From NCBI RefSeq assembly GCF_003148745.1, contig NZ_QGGU01000005.1, forward strand, positions 1 through 64,000: a stretch of 64,000 nt of DNA. Direction: 5' to 3'. Both the position numbers and the translations under genes were made by a program. This DNA is from Pleionea mediterranea. GTDB lineage: Bacteria > Pseudomonadota > Gammaproteobacteria > Enterobacterales > Kangiellaceae. This document shows, piece by piece, positions 8,588 to 17,758 of this stretch (position 1 is its first letter; each line of letters begins with the position of its first letter). The notes beneath the pieces were generated by a model. That model was given only the letters and a program-made list of their open reading frames with translations. It ran no database searches and was not told where the DNA came from.

Positions 8588-11080
8588 TTGTCTGAAGAAA
8601 ACGACAAATTGGTCATAGCGCATTATAAGAGTGTCGGCCGTCATGGCAAACAGCTTATTGAAGAAGATGTTCAGGCAGGTTCCGATACCGCCAAGTTTTT
8701 GGAACGCATGGAGCAACGTCGGCTCGCCACCCCCTGTAATATCGCCATCGATATGCGTGGCAAGGTCGACGATGAATGCGAAGCCTATGAATTTCAGTCC
8801 ATCGTTCATCATCTGGATGAAAAGTGCATTGAGATTTTTGAAACAGAAGCGGCCCGGTATGATGGCAAATACACCGTTGGTGTGTTCGAAAAAGTTATGT
8901 CGGCGGAACATACCCACAAAGCCCAGCACGAGAAAGAACAGCAACAGCGTCGGGCCGAGCAACGCCGACAACAACAAATTGCGGCATTAAAACAACAGCA
9001 ACACGCCAATGACGTTAAAGATCCGCTGTTTATGAGTAAAGAACAACAGGCGGAGCAAACAGACAATACAAAAGCGAGTGATACAACACAGGATCGGAAA
9101 TCAGATACGACTGACGAAGATGAAGAAAAGCACGAAATTCAACTGATCCCTTTTGGTTATCGCAGTCAACGCAAAGAAAATCGGCTTAATTACACCAGCA
9201 GCATTCGCGCTTTTTTAAACGATGGCCGTGAAGTCACCGGCAAAACCACCGATGTGTCCTTAACCGGAATTAAAGTCAGCCTATTCTCAAACATCGAACC
9301 CTTAGCTAAAAAGTCACCCATTCAAATAGTGTTTACCGCACTCGAAGAGCAACACAATAAATCCTTCGGCAAAATAGAATACCAGTTAATTGCCCAGGAG
9401 AAAGATCATCATGATCGGGTTCAACTGCGTTTGTTGCGTGTTGATCAATCAGAAAATGAATCCTTTAATCAGTTTATTGTTGAATTTATCAAGAGTTATC
9501 GCTCGCGTTATAAAATAGAAATGGAAGACAAGCTATTGTCACTCTATGCCCGCGCATTCGAGCGAATATACACAGCGGCAGCACCCATCACCGCCTGCTT
9601 ATTGCACATTAATAATGGCGATACTCAATGTTTATATACCGTTACCCGTGCCGAAGAAAAAAATGCCTTAAAAAGTCCGCTGATCTCTTCAATGGCGGCA
9701 GCTCTGCCAGAACTTATCGGTAAGACAAAACAACAAACGCATCTATTGCTGGAAACCATGGTGATTAAAGATAACAAACGCCACAGCATTTATTGTGCGG
9801 AACGTGAGCAATTGATCAAACAGGAACTGATCGATCAATTTTTAAAAGCTGGCAGCCAGAGTCATATGATTGCGCGCATTCAGATAACACTGCAACCAGT
9901 GAGCGCTTACGATTTAAACCAGATGTCCAGTTACCTTGAACCATTGAATGAAATTGCGCCGGTACGAGTGGATAAAATCAATCAACATTGGCAAAGCATG
10001 ACGCACATCGCTTACTTTTCTATCGTGGAACAAAAGCTCAATCCAGAAAGCCGGTTAACCAGTGACGATAAGCAACTTGAAGCCCTGTCGGAATTTAAAC
10101 TCGACGATTCGCGTCAAAAGGTTTGGCAGTTAGGGTATCGACCAGCGCGTAAAGAACCACGTTATCTTTATTCCACCGAAGCGGTGATCAATGTTGACAA
10201 CCAAAGTTTCAAAGGCAAAACGCTCGACTTTTCACCCTCGGGTATGCGCATTCAACTGCAACAAACGTCTTACATTCCAACCACATTAGAACTGAATAAG
10301 TTAATAACCGTGACACTTCCGGAAATGCAAAAGCTGGCAAAAAAAACCGCAAGCTTAAAAAACTTATCCTATCGCATTACACAACGCCATTCGCATCAAC
10401 AATCCATCAGTTTGAAACGCGACTTTAATATTAAAAACCATCATGGCGAACTCTTCTTCACTAAACTGATTAAAACCAACCAATCAAAACTCAAAGAGTG
10501 CGCCGAAGAACTGGAGTCCACCACCATGGCCTCCATGCTGGAAAATATGATCAGCTCATATTTGCATGGGATCCCGTTATTTTTAACCCGTTTCCCCGGT
10601 GGTCTTTACGCCATTGACAGTGCTGCGGCCACAGAAAATGCCAACCCGCTATTATGGCGCTTTAAGCAGGAACAGGGGTTTGATTTTGAGCCGCTTAATT
10701 TAAACGAGTTTTTTGCCGAAGTTTTGCGCGGCAAACTGAATCGGCGAAGCCAGTTATCAGAAGCCTACACCACTCGACTGTTTGCTAAGTTTTCCGGCGA
10801 TGAAAACGAAGGCCTTAGTCTTGAAGTAACCCAAGAAAGTGCCATGAAAGACACGCGCGAAGTTGCCCGATTTATTTTACTGAGTCGTAAAAATCCTAAC
10901 TACCGCATTTTGCACGCACACTTTTTGCCACCGCCTTACATAAAACTGGAAGAATTTAGCGAAGAGTTAAGAGAAATACGGCATAACTCCTCTATGCGAG
11001 CGAAAGACTTTGAACAAAAGATCCAGCAACTGGTGGCCATTGTCGAAATTGAAGATATTTCTGATTTTTATCGCGTTTAA
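8588..11080 (+). CDS. large protein with two PilZ domains
   Basis: An 830-residue cytoplasmic protein. Residues about 120-190 form a charged, glutamine-rich linker (probable coiled coil). PilZ domain 1 starts near residue 190: RSQRKENR then DVSLTG. PilZ domain 2 follows near residue 515: RPARKEPR then DFSPSG. Both carry the RxxxR and D/NxSxxG motifs for c-di-GMP. The remaining segments are not recognised. As I recall, Vibrio cholerae has a PilZ gene (plzC, VC2344) beside radA (VC2343), so the neighbourhood appears conserved; this is from memory. The start is a TTG with AGGA about seven bases upstream; no earlier ATG fits. It probably acts as a c-di-GMP effector with two ligand sites. Confidence 0.8.
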   Translation: MSEENDKLVIAHYKSVGRHGKQLIEEDVQAGSDTAKFLERMEQRRLATPCNIAIDMRGKVDDECEAYEFQSIVHHLDEKCIEIFETEAARYDGKYTVGVFEKVMSAEHTHKAQHEKEQQQRRAEQRRQQQIAALKQQQHANDVKDPLFMSKEQQAEQTDNTKASDTTQDRKSDTTDEDEEKHEIQLIPFGYRSQRKENRLNYTSSIRAFLNDGREVTGKTTDVSLTGIKVSLFSNIEPLAKKSPIQIVFTALEEQHNKSFGKIEYQLIAQEKDHHDRVQLRLLRVDQSENESFNQFIVEFIKSYRSRYKIEMEDKLLSLYARAFERIYTAAAPITACLLHINNGDTQCLYTVTRAEEKNALKSPLISSMAAALPELIGKTKQQTHLLLETMVIKDNKRHSIYCAEREQLIKQELIDQFLKAGSQSHMIARIQITLQPVSAYDLNQMSSYLEPLNEIAPVRVDKINQHWQSMTHIAYFSIVEQKLNPESRLTSDDKQLEALSEFKLDDSRQKVWQLGYRPARKEPRYLYSTEAVINVDNQSFKGKTLDFSPSGMRIQLQQTSYIPTTLELNKLITVTLPEMQKLAKKTASLKNLSYRITQRHSHQQSISLKRDFNIKNHHGELFFTKLIKTNQSKLKECAEELESTTMASMLENMISSYLHGIPLFLTRFPGGLYAIDSAAATENANPLLWRFKQEQGFDFEPLNLNEFFAEVLRGKLNRRSQLSEAYTTRLFAKFSGDENEGLSLEVTQESAMKDTREVARFILLSRKNPNYRILHAHFLPPPYIKLEEFSEELREIRHNSSMRAKDFEQKIQQLVAIVEIEDISDFYRV

Positions 11081-11182
11081 TCTTATAAACATGCGAATAA
11101 ATCGAGAAATGCTGTGCTTTTACCGGCCTCAGCGTTAAGATCGGCTCACTAATGATCAAGGTTACTTATTGCACCTATACCC

Positions 11183-12535
11183 ATGTGGACTCCAACATCC
11201 TGGCAAACTAAAACCATTGAACAGCAGGCCGAGTATTCCAATCAGGCCGAGCTGGACGATGTTATTTCCGAGCTCAGCGAGCTACCGCCACTGGTAAGTG
11301 CTCAGGAAGTACAAAAACTCCGGCAGCTCACGGCTCAGGCTGCCAAAGGAGAGGTGTTCTTATTGCAGGGCGGCGACTGTGCCGAATCCTTTGCTGACTG
11401 CCACCAGGCATCAATCAGCCGAAAACTGCAACTGATGCAACAAATGAGCTTACTGCTGATGTACGGACTCGGCCGGCCGGTGGTTAGAGTAGGTCGAATG
11501 GCCGGACAATACGCCAAGCCTCGATCAGCGCATACCGAAACCATAGATGGCACCAGCCTGCCCAGTTATCGGGGCGATCTAATCAACAGCGCCGAATTTT
11601 GTGCGGTAAAACGTCAACCCGATCCTTCACGTTTGCTCAAAGGCTACAGTTTGGCGTCTTTAACCCTTAATTTTATTCGCACCACCAGTCCGGAGGTGTT
11701 TCAAAAGCTGTGTCAGGCGCAGCAGTGGGACAGCCGTCAAATTCTGGGCGAACAGCCTTCAGCCTTTGCAGAAACACTGAATAAGGTGCAAAAATCGTTT
11801 CAATTGATGCATCAGTTGTCGCCATCTCATTGGCAACCGTTGCAGGAATTTTATACCTGCCATGAAGCATTACATCTGCACTACGAACAGGCGCTTACCC
11901 GCAACATAGATCAACAATGGTTTAATCTTTCCACCCATATGCCCTGGGTTGGTATGCGTACTGCCAAACCCGACTCGGCCCATATCGAGTATTTACGCGG
12001 CATTGAAAACCCCATTGCGATAAAAATAGGCCCGCGCATGACCGAGCGCTGGCTTTGCGGCATTATCGAACAGCTCAACCCAATCAATGCACCCGGCAAA
12101 ATCACTCTGATCACCCGTCTCGGTCATCAACAGGTGGCCAAAAAACTGCCCGAATTGATTAAATTAATGCAACGACAGGATTACGCGGTAACCTGGTGTT
12201 GTGATCCCATGCATGGCAATACTCAAATTGCTCAAAATGGCATAAAAACCCGCCATTTCAGTCACATATCGTCCGAGCTGCAACAAACGGTGTCACTGCA
12301 TCAACAACACGCATCGGTGTTGGGAGGCGTCCATCTTGAGCTAACCGGAGAGATGGTTACCGAGTGTGTTGGTGGCCATTGCGCCATACAGGAAAAAGAC
12401 CTGAAGACCGGTTATACCTCGCTGGTGGATCCCAGATTGAACCCAGCACAGGCCATTGAACTCTCTCTAAACCTAATGAAAGCCTTTGAAAATCAAGGAG
12501 TTACCCAAGGTTTTCCAAGCGTTAAAAATTACTAG
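11183..12535 (+). CDS. class II 3-deoxy-7-phosphoheptulonate (DAHP) synthase
   Basis: 450 residues, the type II (plant-like) DAHP synthase that condenses phosphoenolpyruvate with erythrose 4-phosphate, the first step of the shikimate pathway. Motifs are LLQGGDCAESF (substrate and metal cysteine), RVGRMAGQYAKPRS, SYRGD, DPMHGNT, and GGVHLELTGEMVTECVGG near the C-terminus. The length fits class II enzymes (about 445-465) and is much longer than class I AroF/G/H. It stands alone between the PilZ gene and a small secreted protein; no other aro gene is adjacent. Allosteric control cannot be read from the sequence. Confidence 0.95.
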   Translation: MWTPTSWQTKTIEQQAEYSNQAELDDVISELSELPPLVSAQEVQKLRQLTAQAAKGEVFLLQGGDCAESFADCHQASISRKLQLMQQMSLLLMYGLGRPVVRVGRMAGQYAKPRSAHTETIDGTSLPSYRGDLINSAEFCAVKRQPDPSRLLKGYSLASLTLNFIRTTSPEVFQKLCQAQQWDSRQILGEQPSAFAETLNKVQKSFQLMHQLSPSHWQPLQEFYTCHEALHLHYEQALTRNIDQQWFNLSTHMPWVGMRTAKPDSAHIEYLRGIENPIAIKIGPRMTERWLCGIIEQLNPINAPGKITLITRLGHQQVAKKLPELIKLMQRQDYAVTWCCDPMHGNTQIAQNGIKTRHFSHISSELQQTVSLHQQHASVLGGVHLELTGEMVTECVGGHCAIQEKDLKTGYTSLVDPRLNPAQAIELSLNLMKAFENQGVTQGFPSVKNY

Positions 12536-12618
12536 AATATTATGTAAATTAGGTCGATTTTTTATTCATTATTGGTTACACTTAAATCACGTTAAATTGA
12601 TTAAAAAGTAGGCAGCGC

Positions 12619-12930
12619 ATGAAAAGCTTAAAATCCGCACTGAAAGCCACTTTCCTGATTGCGACCCTTTCGCTATCAGCATCAATTTATGCAGATTCGG
12701 CGCTGGATGCTGCCAAGCAACCACTCGAAGAAAAAGATCCCAAGCAATGCCTCAATGAGCTCAAAAAAGACAAAGCCCATGCCAGTGACGGTACCGATGA
12801 ACTGGTGCTAACGGAAGAACAGAAAGCCGAGTTACTGGAAAAGAAAAAGCTCAGCTGGTTTGAGAAAGTTGTTAAACAACACAAACTGGGCTCGCTGCAC
12901 TTTCAGGATATTATTGAATTGTTTCACTAG
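12619..12930 (+). CDS. small secreted protein of unknown function
   Basis: A 103-residue precursor with a clear signal peptide (KSLKSALKATFLIATLSLS, cleavage likely after ASIYA). The mature part, about 78 residues, is highly charged with two predicted helices and one cysteine (QCLNEL). It is preceded by AGTAGGCAGCGC, a weak ribosome-binding site. No family is recognised. Confidence 0.65.
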   Translation: MKSLKSALKATFLIATLSLSASIYADSALDAAKQPLEEKDPKQCLNELKKDKAHASDGTDELVLTEEQKAELLEKKKLSWFEKVVKQHKLGSLHFQDIIELFH

Positions 12931-12994
12931 CAGGGTCTTTACGGATTAGTTTACCAATAGGCAATCTCACGACTCTCTATAAAAACCTCTCTAT

Positions 12995-13132
12995 TTAATA
13001 AATAGCTCTCTTTAAAAGCCCCACGACATTAAACGCCTCCACGCTAACCCATTCTATTTCTGGATATAGTTTTACATGATAGTTTTCAAATTTTTCATTA
13101 GTCTTTGGCTCGATGATTTTTCTGTTAAGCAT
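12995..13132 (-). CDS. possible 45-residue small protein
   Basis: In the 12931-13181 gap the minus strand encodes a 45-codon frame from an ATG at 13132. It reads MLNRKIIEPKTNEKFENY and ends FNVVGLLKRAIY. The composition is protein-like (balanced charged and aromatic residues, no low complexity), but there is no clear ribosome-binding site. It could be a small protein or the tail of a decayed gene. The rest of the gap shows nothing. Confidence 0.3.
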   Translation of the reverse strand: MLNRKIIEPKTNEKFENYHVKLYPEIEWVSVEAFNVVGLLKRAIY

Positions 13133-13181
13133 TTTTCGCTATACTGCAGGCCAACACCCTTCCAATCGATAAACACAATAT

Positions 13182-13448
13182 ATGGCCGATAATCAGCAAG
13201 ATGATCAATTAAATAACCAATCTGACAATAACGATAACTCAGACAATAAACCGGGCTTTTTTTCGGTGTTACAAAGCGTGATCGCCGCCATGTTCGGCGT
13301 ACAAAGTGATTCCAAACGTCAGCAGGATTTTGAAAAAGGCAACGCCGCCGAATACATCGTGGTGGGTATAATTATGGTTGTCGTATTTATCTTAACCATT
13401 ATGTGGGTGGTCAATAGCGCTATAGATGATTATAAGGCGATAAATTGA
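13182..13448 (+). CDS. DUF2970 membrane protein
   Basis: 88 residues: an acidic, asparagine-rich N-terminus, then GFFSVLQSVIAAMFGVQSDS, the hallmark of DUF2970, and one membrane helix (about 58-80). DUF2970 proteins are small single-span inner-membrane proteins of unknown role. The gene overlaps the next one by four bases (TTGA), so the two are translationally coupled. Confidence 0.8.
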   Translation: MADNQQDDQLNNQSDNNDNSDNKPGFFSVLQSVIAAMFGVQSDSKRQQDFEKGNAAEYIVVGIIMVVVFILTIMWVVNSAIDDYKAIN

Positions 13449-13750
13449 CACACGATGATGCGGAAAAGTTAAGAAAAAATAACCGTCACTGGTATTTCGG
13501 AGTCATCTATAAATGCCCACAAGACCCTCGATTATTGGTTAAAAATAAATTCTCAATCGGTTGGACCTGGAATTTTGGACATCCCTATGTATTGCTCGCA
13601 ATCATTGCGACGGCAATTTTCGTGTTAGGTGTTCCTTTTGCTCTTGCCGCACTTAAGTTAGCCACCTTAACCGGACTCATTGTTTGTTTTTTATTGTGTT
13701 TACTGCTGGTTGTTTTACTTGCTCGATATGTGGCTAATGGTCCTCGTTAA
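13445..13750 (+). CDS. DUF5808-like membrane protein
   Basis: 101 residues starting at a TTG that overlaps the preceding stop codon (TTGA); no in-frame ATG exists. The N-terminal WYFGVIYKCPQDPRLLVKNK followed by GIGWTWNFGHP-like sequence matches the DUF5808 pattern (a short motif containing DPR and GWT.NF). Two membrane segments follow (about 48-71 and 73-93). The function is unknown. The coupling to the DUF2970 gene suggests the two small membrane proteins act together. Confidence 0.6.
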   Translation: MTHDDAEKLRKNNRHWYFGVIYKCPQDPRLLVKNKFSIGWTWNFGHPYVLLAIIATAIFVLGVPFALAALKLATLTGLIVCFLLCLLLVVLLARYVANGPR

Positions 13751-13778
13751 TCATCAAAAACAATCATAACCATTCCAG

Positions 13779-14654
13779 CTACAGCGCTTTCATCCAGTCC
13801 ACCGTTTTTTGCCACAATGCTTTGGGTGCTTTCGATGAAAAAAATCCAAAGTGGCCTATTTTATTTACGTTAAAATCTTCCGGTTGATAAACACAGCGTT
13901 CAATTTCCGTTTGACCATTTTGATAATGCTTAATCAGCCCTTCAACGGCAGTTTCAGGAGCTAAATCGTGATCATCACTCATAATGATAAAGCGTATTTT
14001 TTTCTGCTGATGAAAATGGCCTTTTAATGGCCGTCCCTTTTCATCACAAAAATAATCAGGGTAGGTACACCATTTACCCCATTGTCTGGCAACTTGTCCG
14101 GGAATATGGCTTTTTCCGCCCAATAAAATACCCGGCATATAACCCAGTACACGGGTTAATATAGGTACCAGACAATACCAGGCAAATAACATTTTCGGTT
14201 GAAACCGTCTCGGAAAATGTTTCCAGAAGCCTACGCCTGAAGCCACATTTAACGATGCCATAAATTGATGGTTGTTCGATGACAATCCCTGTAACTGACC
14301 ACCAAGCGAATGCCCAAGGGCAATCATTCTGTGATCGGGATAATTGGCTGACAGCCAATCAGTAATCGCTGGGTAATCCAGCTCTCCCCATTGCCACAAG
14401 GTAATGTTGCGCCAGTTTTTACAATAACTGTCGCCAATACCTCGGTAATCGTAAGTCACCACGGTAAAGCCCTGTTCAGCCAGATATTGTGCAAAAGTTC
14501 GATAAAAACCCCGGGTGACAGCCATGGCAGAATTGATTTGAATGCAAATACCATTGGCCAATTTTGGAGTAAACAGAGTGGCGGCTAGAACCTGATCATC
14601 TTTTGCAGTAATGCTGATATTGGTTTGAGAGGCAGTTTGTTCGGAGTTCGACAT
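13779..14654 (-). CDS. alpha/beta hydrolase (serine aminopeptidase/lysophospholipase-like)
   Basis: 291 residues of the alpha/beta-hydrolase fold. The nucleophile elbow is GHSLGG. DYRGIGDS precedes it, as in hydrolase-4/S33 enzymes. The acid is probably in MSDDHDLAP, and the catalytic histidine in KIGHFGFF near the C-terminus. A cap region of about 70 residues lies between. The substrate is unknown. It is near the phasin and phaC, so an esterase acting on hydroxyalkanoate-type esters is conceivable but only by proximity. It is transcribed towards the DUF5808 gene (convergent, 28 bases apart). Confidence 0.75.
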   Translation of the reverse strand: MSNSEQTASQTNISITAKDDQVLAATLFTPKLANGICIQINSAMAVTRGFYRTFAQYLAEQGFTVVTYDYRGIGDSYCKNWRNITLWQWGELDYPAITDWLSANYPDHRMIALGHSLGGQLQGLSSNNHQFMASLNVASGVGFWKHFPRRFQPKMLFAWYCLVPILTRVLGYMPGILLGGKSHIPGQVARQWGKWCTYPDYFCDEKGRPLKGHFHQQKKIRFIIMSDDHDLAPETAVEGLIKHYQNGQTEIERCVYQPEDFNVNKIGHFGFFSSKAPKALWQKTVDWMKAL

Positions 14655-14774
14655 GGCTACTTTTGATTTTCACGATTTTTGATTTAGATTAAAAATGATT
14701 GGCATAACTTTGACATTCCAACCAAAGCTCCGACCAGTTGAAAAGCATTGTGGCACGAATCGAAACACTGGCAC

Positions 14775-14805
14775 AAATAAAAACGCCAGCACTAAAGGCT
14801 GGCGT
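14775..14805 (-). terminator. rho-independent terminator after the phasin gene
   Basis: ACGCCAGC (14783-14790) and GCTGGCGT (14798-14805) form a perfect 8-bp stem with a 7-base loop. On the minus strand it is followed by a T-rich run (complement of 14775-14783). It lies about 40 bases past the phasin stop. Confidence 0.85.
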
Positions 14806-14843
14806 AATACGTATTCATAGAAAGCTAATTGTTCGTTATTTCG

Positions 14844-15224
14844 TTATTTCGCTTTTCCGCTTTTCGGCTCCGCTACTTGTTGCGCATTAAATGATTGAGC
14901 TTTTTCGGCGAAAAGCTGCTGCCACTCACTTGAAAACGCTACCCCCAGCTCAACCATCTGCATTGAATCTTTAAGCAACTTTTCAGACGCTGTCTGGCTG
15001 GCTTTTAGTTGTTCATCTGCCATGCCCTGTAAATCATCCAATGATGTTACTTTTGACGCTTTTTCTAACTGCTGCAGGCCCATTGTGGAATAGTCATTAA
15101 TCAGGCTGAGTTGCTTCTGCCCAAGTTTCTGCATCTGACTGGTCGCTATCTGATTGGCCTGTAGCGCTGGTTCAAATAAGGTCTTGCTTTGCTCTACTGC
15201 CGCATTAAACATCTGTGCAAACAT
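14844..15224 (-). CDS. phasin family protein (PHA granule-associated)
   Basis: 126 residues, almost all helical and rich in Gln, Lys, Ala, with the phasin pattern MFAQMFNAAVEQSKTLFEPA and repeated LxxL/heptad spacing, ending in a lysine-rich tail (EPKSGKAK). Phasins coat polyhydroxyalkanoate granules and control their size. AAGGAG sits before the ATG. It is divergent from phaC, with a 292-base intergenic region that probably holds both promoters. The 3' end of the coding region contains small direct repeats (CGTTATTT twice, CGCTTTTC twice). Confidence 0.85.
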   Translation of the reverse strand: MFAQMFNAAVEQSKTLFEPALQANQIATSQMQKLGQKQLSLINDYSTMGLQQLEKASKVTSLDDLQGMADEQLKASQTASEKLLKDSMQMVELGVAFSSEWQQLFAEKAQSFNAQQVAEPKSGKAK

Positions 15225-15516
15225 GGTCTTATCTCCTTGAGATGATCGAAACGAATCAAATGTTGCAATACAGCATAGTCGGTTTAATGCTGCACTGCAA
15301 TATACAAAATTGATTATTTAATGAACATTTTGTGACAGTTCAGCAATCCCTGATAAAAATACTGATTTCCAATCCTCTTCTCGTCTGTCAACAAAAAGAC
15401 TGCTTCCCTACTATTATTTATCACCAAAATGACGTAAAAATGACATTTTCGCGATGCAACATAACGCTAAGTGCCGTTATCTTTAGCTGTTAAATTAAAT
15501 GCCAGAGGAGTCTGAC

Positions 15517-17241
15517 GTGTCAGAAAATGAGTCTCAGCAAGCCTTTACCCAAATGATCAAGCAACTCGGTCAACAGATGGTTGATGCTGGCCAGCTTATG
15601 CAGGATAACGCCGAAAGGTTTTGGTTTAATGCGCAGCGTCAGTCATTGATGATGCAGGAAATCAGTGATGCCATCACCGAGCTCAGCAAAAATCCCCAAT
15701 TATTACAGCAGTATCAACAACAGATTTTTCAGGCACTTTCAGAACCCAGTGATTCTCAAGTAGAAAAAAAAGACCGTCGATTTCAACACGAGGCCTGGCA
15801 GCAACCCGGTTTTGCCGAGTTAAAGCAACTTTACTTAAGTTTTTCGCAGTTAACTCAACAGTTGTTCAATGATCTGCCAGAGCAAGACGCCGCCAAAAAG
15901 CAGCGCCAGCAGTTTTACATTCGGCAATGGTTATCAGCCATTTCACCCAGCAACTACCTGATGACCAACCCCGAAGCCCTGCAACAGGCACAAAACACCA
16001 ATGGCCTCAGTGTGTTGCAAGGCATTCAAAATTATCTGGATGATATGAAACGCAATAAAGGCATGCAGAATATCCGCATGACCGATCTGTCTGCATTTGA
16101 ACTGGGTAAAAATATCGCCTGCACGCCAGGCAGTGTGATTTTCCAAAACGATTTGTTCCAGCTCATTCAATACACACCCACAACTCAAAAGGTTGCGCAA
16201 AAGCCTTTGCTGGTGGTGCCACCCTGGATCAATAAATACTACATTCTTGATTTGCAGGCGCATAACTCCTGGGTGAAATGGGTGGTTGATCAGGGCTTTA
16301 CCGTTTTTATGATTTCCTGGGTAAACCCGGATAAGCAGCATAAACATCTGGCATTTGACGACTATATGAAACAGGGCGTTGTTGAGGCGACCAACGCTAT
16401 TGAACAACATACCGGTGAGCAAGCGATCAACGCAGTTGGGTATTGTCTCGGCGGTACACTGCTCGGCTGCACGCTGGCCTATATGAAAGCCAAAGGCGAT
16501 CAACGTATTCAGTCGGCAACTTTCTTTACCACCTTGCTGGATTTTAGCGATCCGGGTGAACTGGGTTGTTTTATATCGGAGCAGCAGCTGGATATATTGG
16601 AACAACAAATGGCGCATGAAGGTGTGCTTGACGGTCGTTCGTTAGCGCTTGCTTACAACATGCTACGTGAAAATGAGCTGCATTGGTCCTATCATGTGAA
16701 TAACTACCTGCTTGGGAAAGAACCGCCAGTGTTTGATTTACTCTACTGGAATTCCGACGCCACCAACCTGCCAGCGAATATGCATCGTTTTTATCTGCGC
16801 AATATGTATCAAGAAAACCGGTTAAAAGATCCGAGCGGCATTACGCTGGACGGCACGGCCATCGACATCAGCAAAATTGATATCCCCAGCTATTTTTTAT
16901 CGGCTCAAAAAGATCACATAGCCCTCTGGAAAAGCACTTATCTGGGCGCACAACAATTATCCGGCAATGTCGAGTTTGTATTATCAGGCTCCGGACATGT
17001 GGCTGGCGTTATTAATCCACCAGAGAATCAAAAATACAGTTATTTTACTCACCCGGAGATCAGCAGCAGTGCCGACAACTGGTTATCCGCAGCACAGGAA
17101 ACAGAAGGCTCCTGGTGGGAACATTGGCGCGACTGGTTAAAACAGCACTCGGGTGACTCAGTTGCCGCCCGTGCGATTAACGATGGAAAGCTACCGGCTT
17201 TAGAGCCCGCGCCCGGTGAATACGTTAAGAAAAAATGTTAA
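15517..17241 (+). CDS. phaC: class I poly(3-hydroxyalkanoate) synthase PhaC
   Basis: About 574 residues. The lipase-like box is GYCLGG with the catalytic Cys310. The other triad members are Asp466 (SAQKDHIALW) and His494 (SGSGHVAGV). The N-terminal helical part and PWINKYYILDL block are typical of class I synthases, which polymerise short-chain 3-hydroxyacyl-CoA at the granule surface. The frame opens at an ATG at 15499 without a ribosome-binding site. GAGGAG at 15505-15510 lies six bases before GTG 15517, so I take the GTG. The divergent phasin gene supports PHA storage. No phaA/phaB genes are in the window. Confidence 0.94.
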   Translation: MSENESQQAFTQMIKQLGQQMVDAGQLMQDNAERFWFNAQRQSLMMQEISDAITELSKNPQLLQQYQQQIFQALSEPSDSQVEKKDRRFQHEAWQQPGFAELKQLYLSFSQLTQQLFNDLPEQDAAKKQRQQFYIRQWLSAISPSNYLMTNPEALQQAQNTNGLSVLQGIQNYLDDMKRNKGMQNIRMTDLSAFELGKNIACTPGSVIFQNDLFQLIQYTPTTQKVAQKPLLVVPPWINKYYILDLQAHNSWVKWVVDQGFTVFMISWVNPDKQHKHLAFDDYMKQGVVEATNAIEQHTGEQAINAVGYCLGGTLLGCTLAYMKAKGDQRIQSATFFTTLLDFSDPGELGCFISEQQLDILEQQMAHEGVLDGRSLALAYNMLRENELHWSYHVNNYLLGKEPPVFDLLYWNSDATNLPANMHRFYLRNMYQENRLKDPSGITLDGTAIDISKIDIPSYFLSAQKDHIALWKSTYLGAQQLSGNVEFVLSGSGHVAGVINPPENQKYSYFTHPEISSSADNWLSAAQETEGSWWEHWRDWLKQHSGDSVAARAINDGKLPALEPAPGEYVKKKC

Positions 17242-17269
17242 CCGCTCATTCAACCGAACAGCCATAAAA

Positions 17270-17298
17270 AAACCGCCGTATTTAACAGACGGCGGTTT
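17270..17298. terminator. bidirectional terminator between phaC and the antitoxin gene
   Basis: AAACCGCCGT (17270-17279) pairs with ACGGCGGTTT (17289-17298), with A-tract and T-tract on either side. It serves the convergent phaC and higA-type genes. Confidence 0.88.
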
Positions 17299-17327
17299 TA
17301 TATCAAGGCTTTAAACACACGATAGAG

Positions 17328-17735
17328 CTATGGCTCAAGAAACGCATTCGGGCTTACAGAAAAGCGTCTTGATAGAGCGCGTATATGGCGAACAGTAAGT
17401 GAGCGCTTACCGTTTAAGATTTCGGAAACCACGCCCTGGCTGCCTACTTCTTTTAAATCCGACTGCTTGATCTTATGAACTTTCATCAGATACTTAAGCG
17501 CCGAAACACCACTGCCCACTTCATTAACCAGAAACTTTTCTTCATACTGTTGAGCCGCACTGGCCATGCCCTCGATCAAGCCGTTTAACGGACTATTATG
17601 ATCGTCAGCGGTCATTTCCATCGCTTCTTCCATCTGAGTAATCAATGTTTCGTAGTCATTTTCCGTTCCGGGGCGCTGTATGAGCGGTGCAATAGCGTCC
17701 CAATGGTTGATAGCATGTTGCAGTTTTTCATTCAT
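17328..17735 (-). CDS. higA: HigA-type antitoxin
   Basis: 135 residues. The N-terminal half is helical and acidic (toxin-neutralising part). The C-terminal half is an XRE-type helix-turn-helix: HKIKQSDLKEVGSQGVVSEI followed by LNGKRSLTVRHIRALSRRF, the layout of HigA antitoxins encoded after their toxin. GAGGG precedes the ATG. It lies 23 bases downstream of the higB-type gene on the same strand. By analogy it represses its own promoter through the helix-turn-helix. Confidence 0.85.
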   Translation of the reverse strand: MNEKLQHAINHWDAIAPLIQRPGTENDYETLITQMEEAMEMTADDHNSPLNGLIEGMASAAQQYEEKFLVNEVGSGVSALKYLMKVHKIKQSDLKEVGSQGVVSEILNGKRSLTVRHIRALSRRFSVSPNAFLEP

Positions 17736-17758
17736 ATCACTTATCCCTCAGCTACAAT

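Noticed and set aside
13082-13181. Longer version of the small minus-strand frame in the gap before the DUF2970 gene
   Set aside because: A stop codon lies three codons upstream of the ATG at 13132, so the frame cannot be extended.
15499-15516. ATG start of phaC at 15499
   Set aside because: No ribosome-binding site ahead of it; GAGGAG inside this stretch serves the GTG at 15517.
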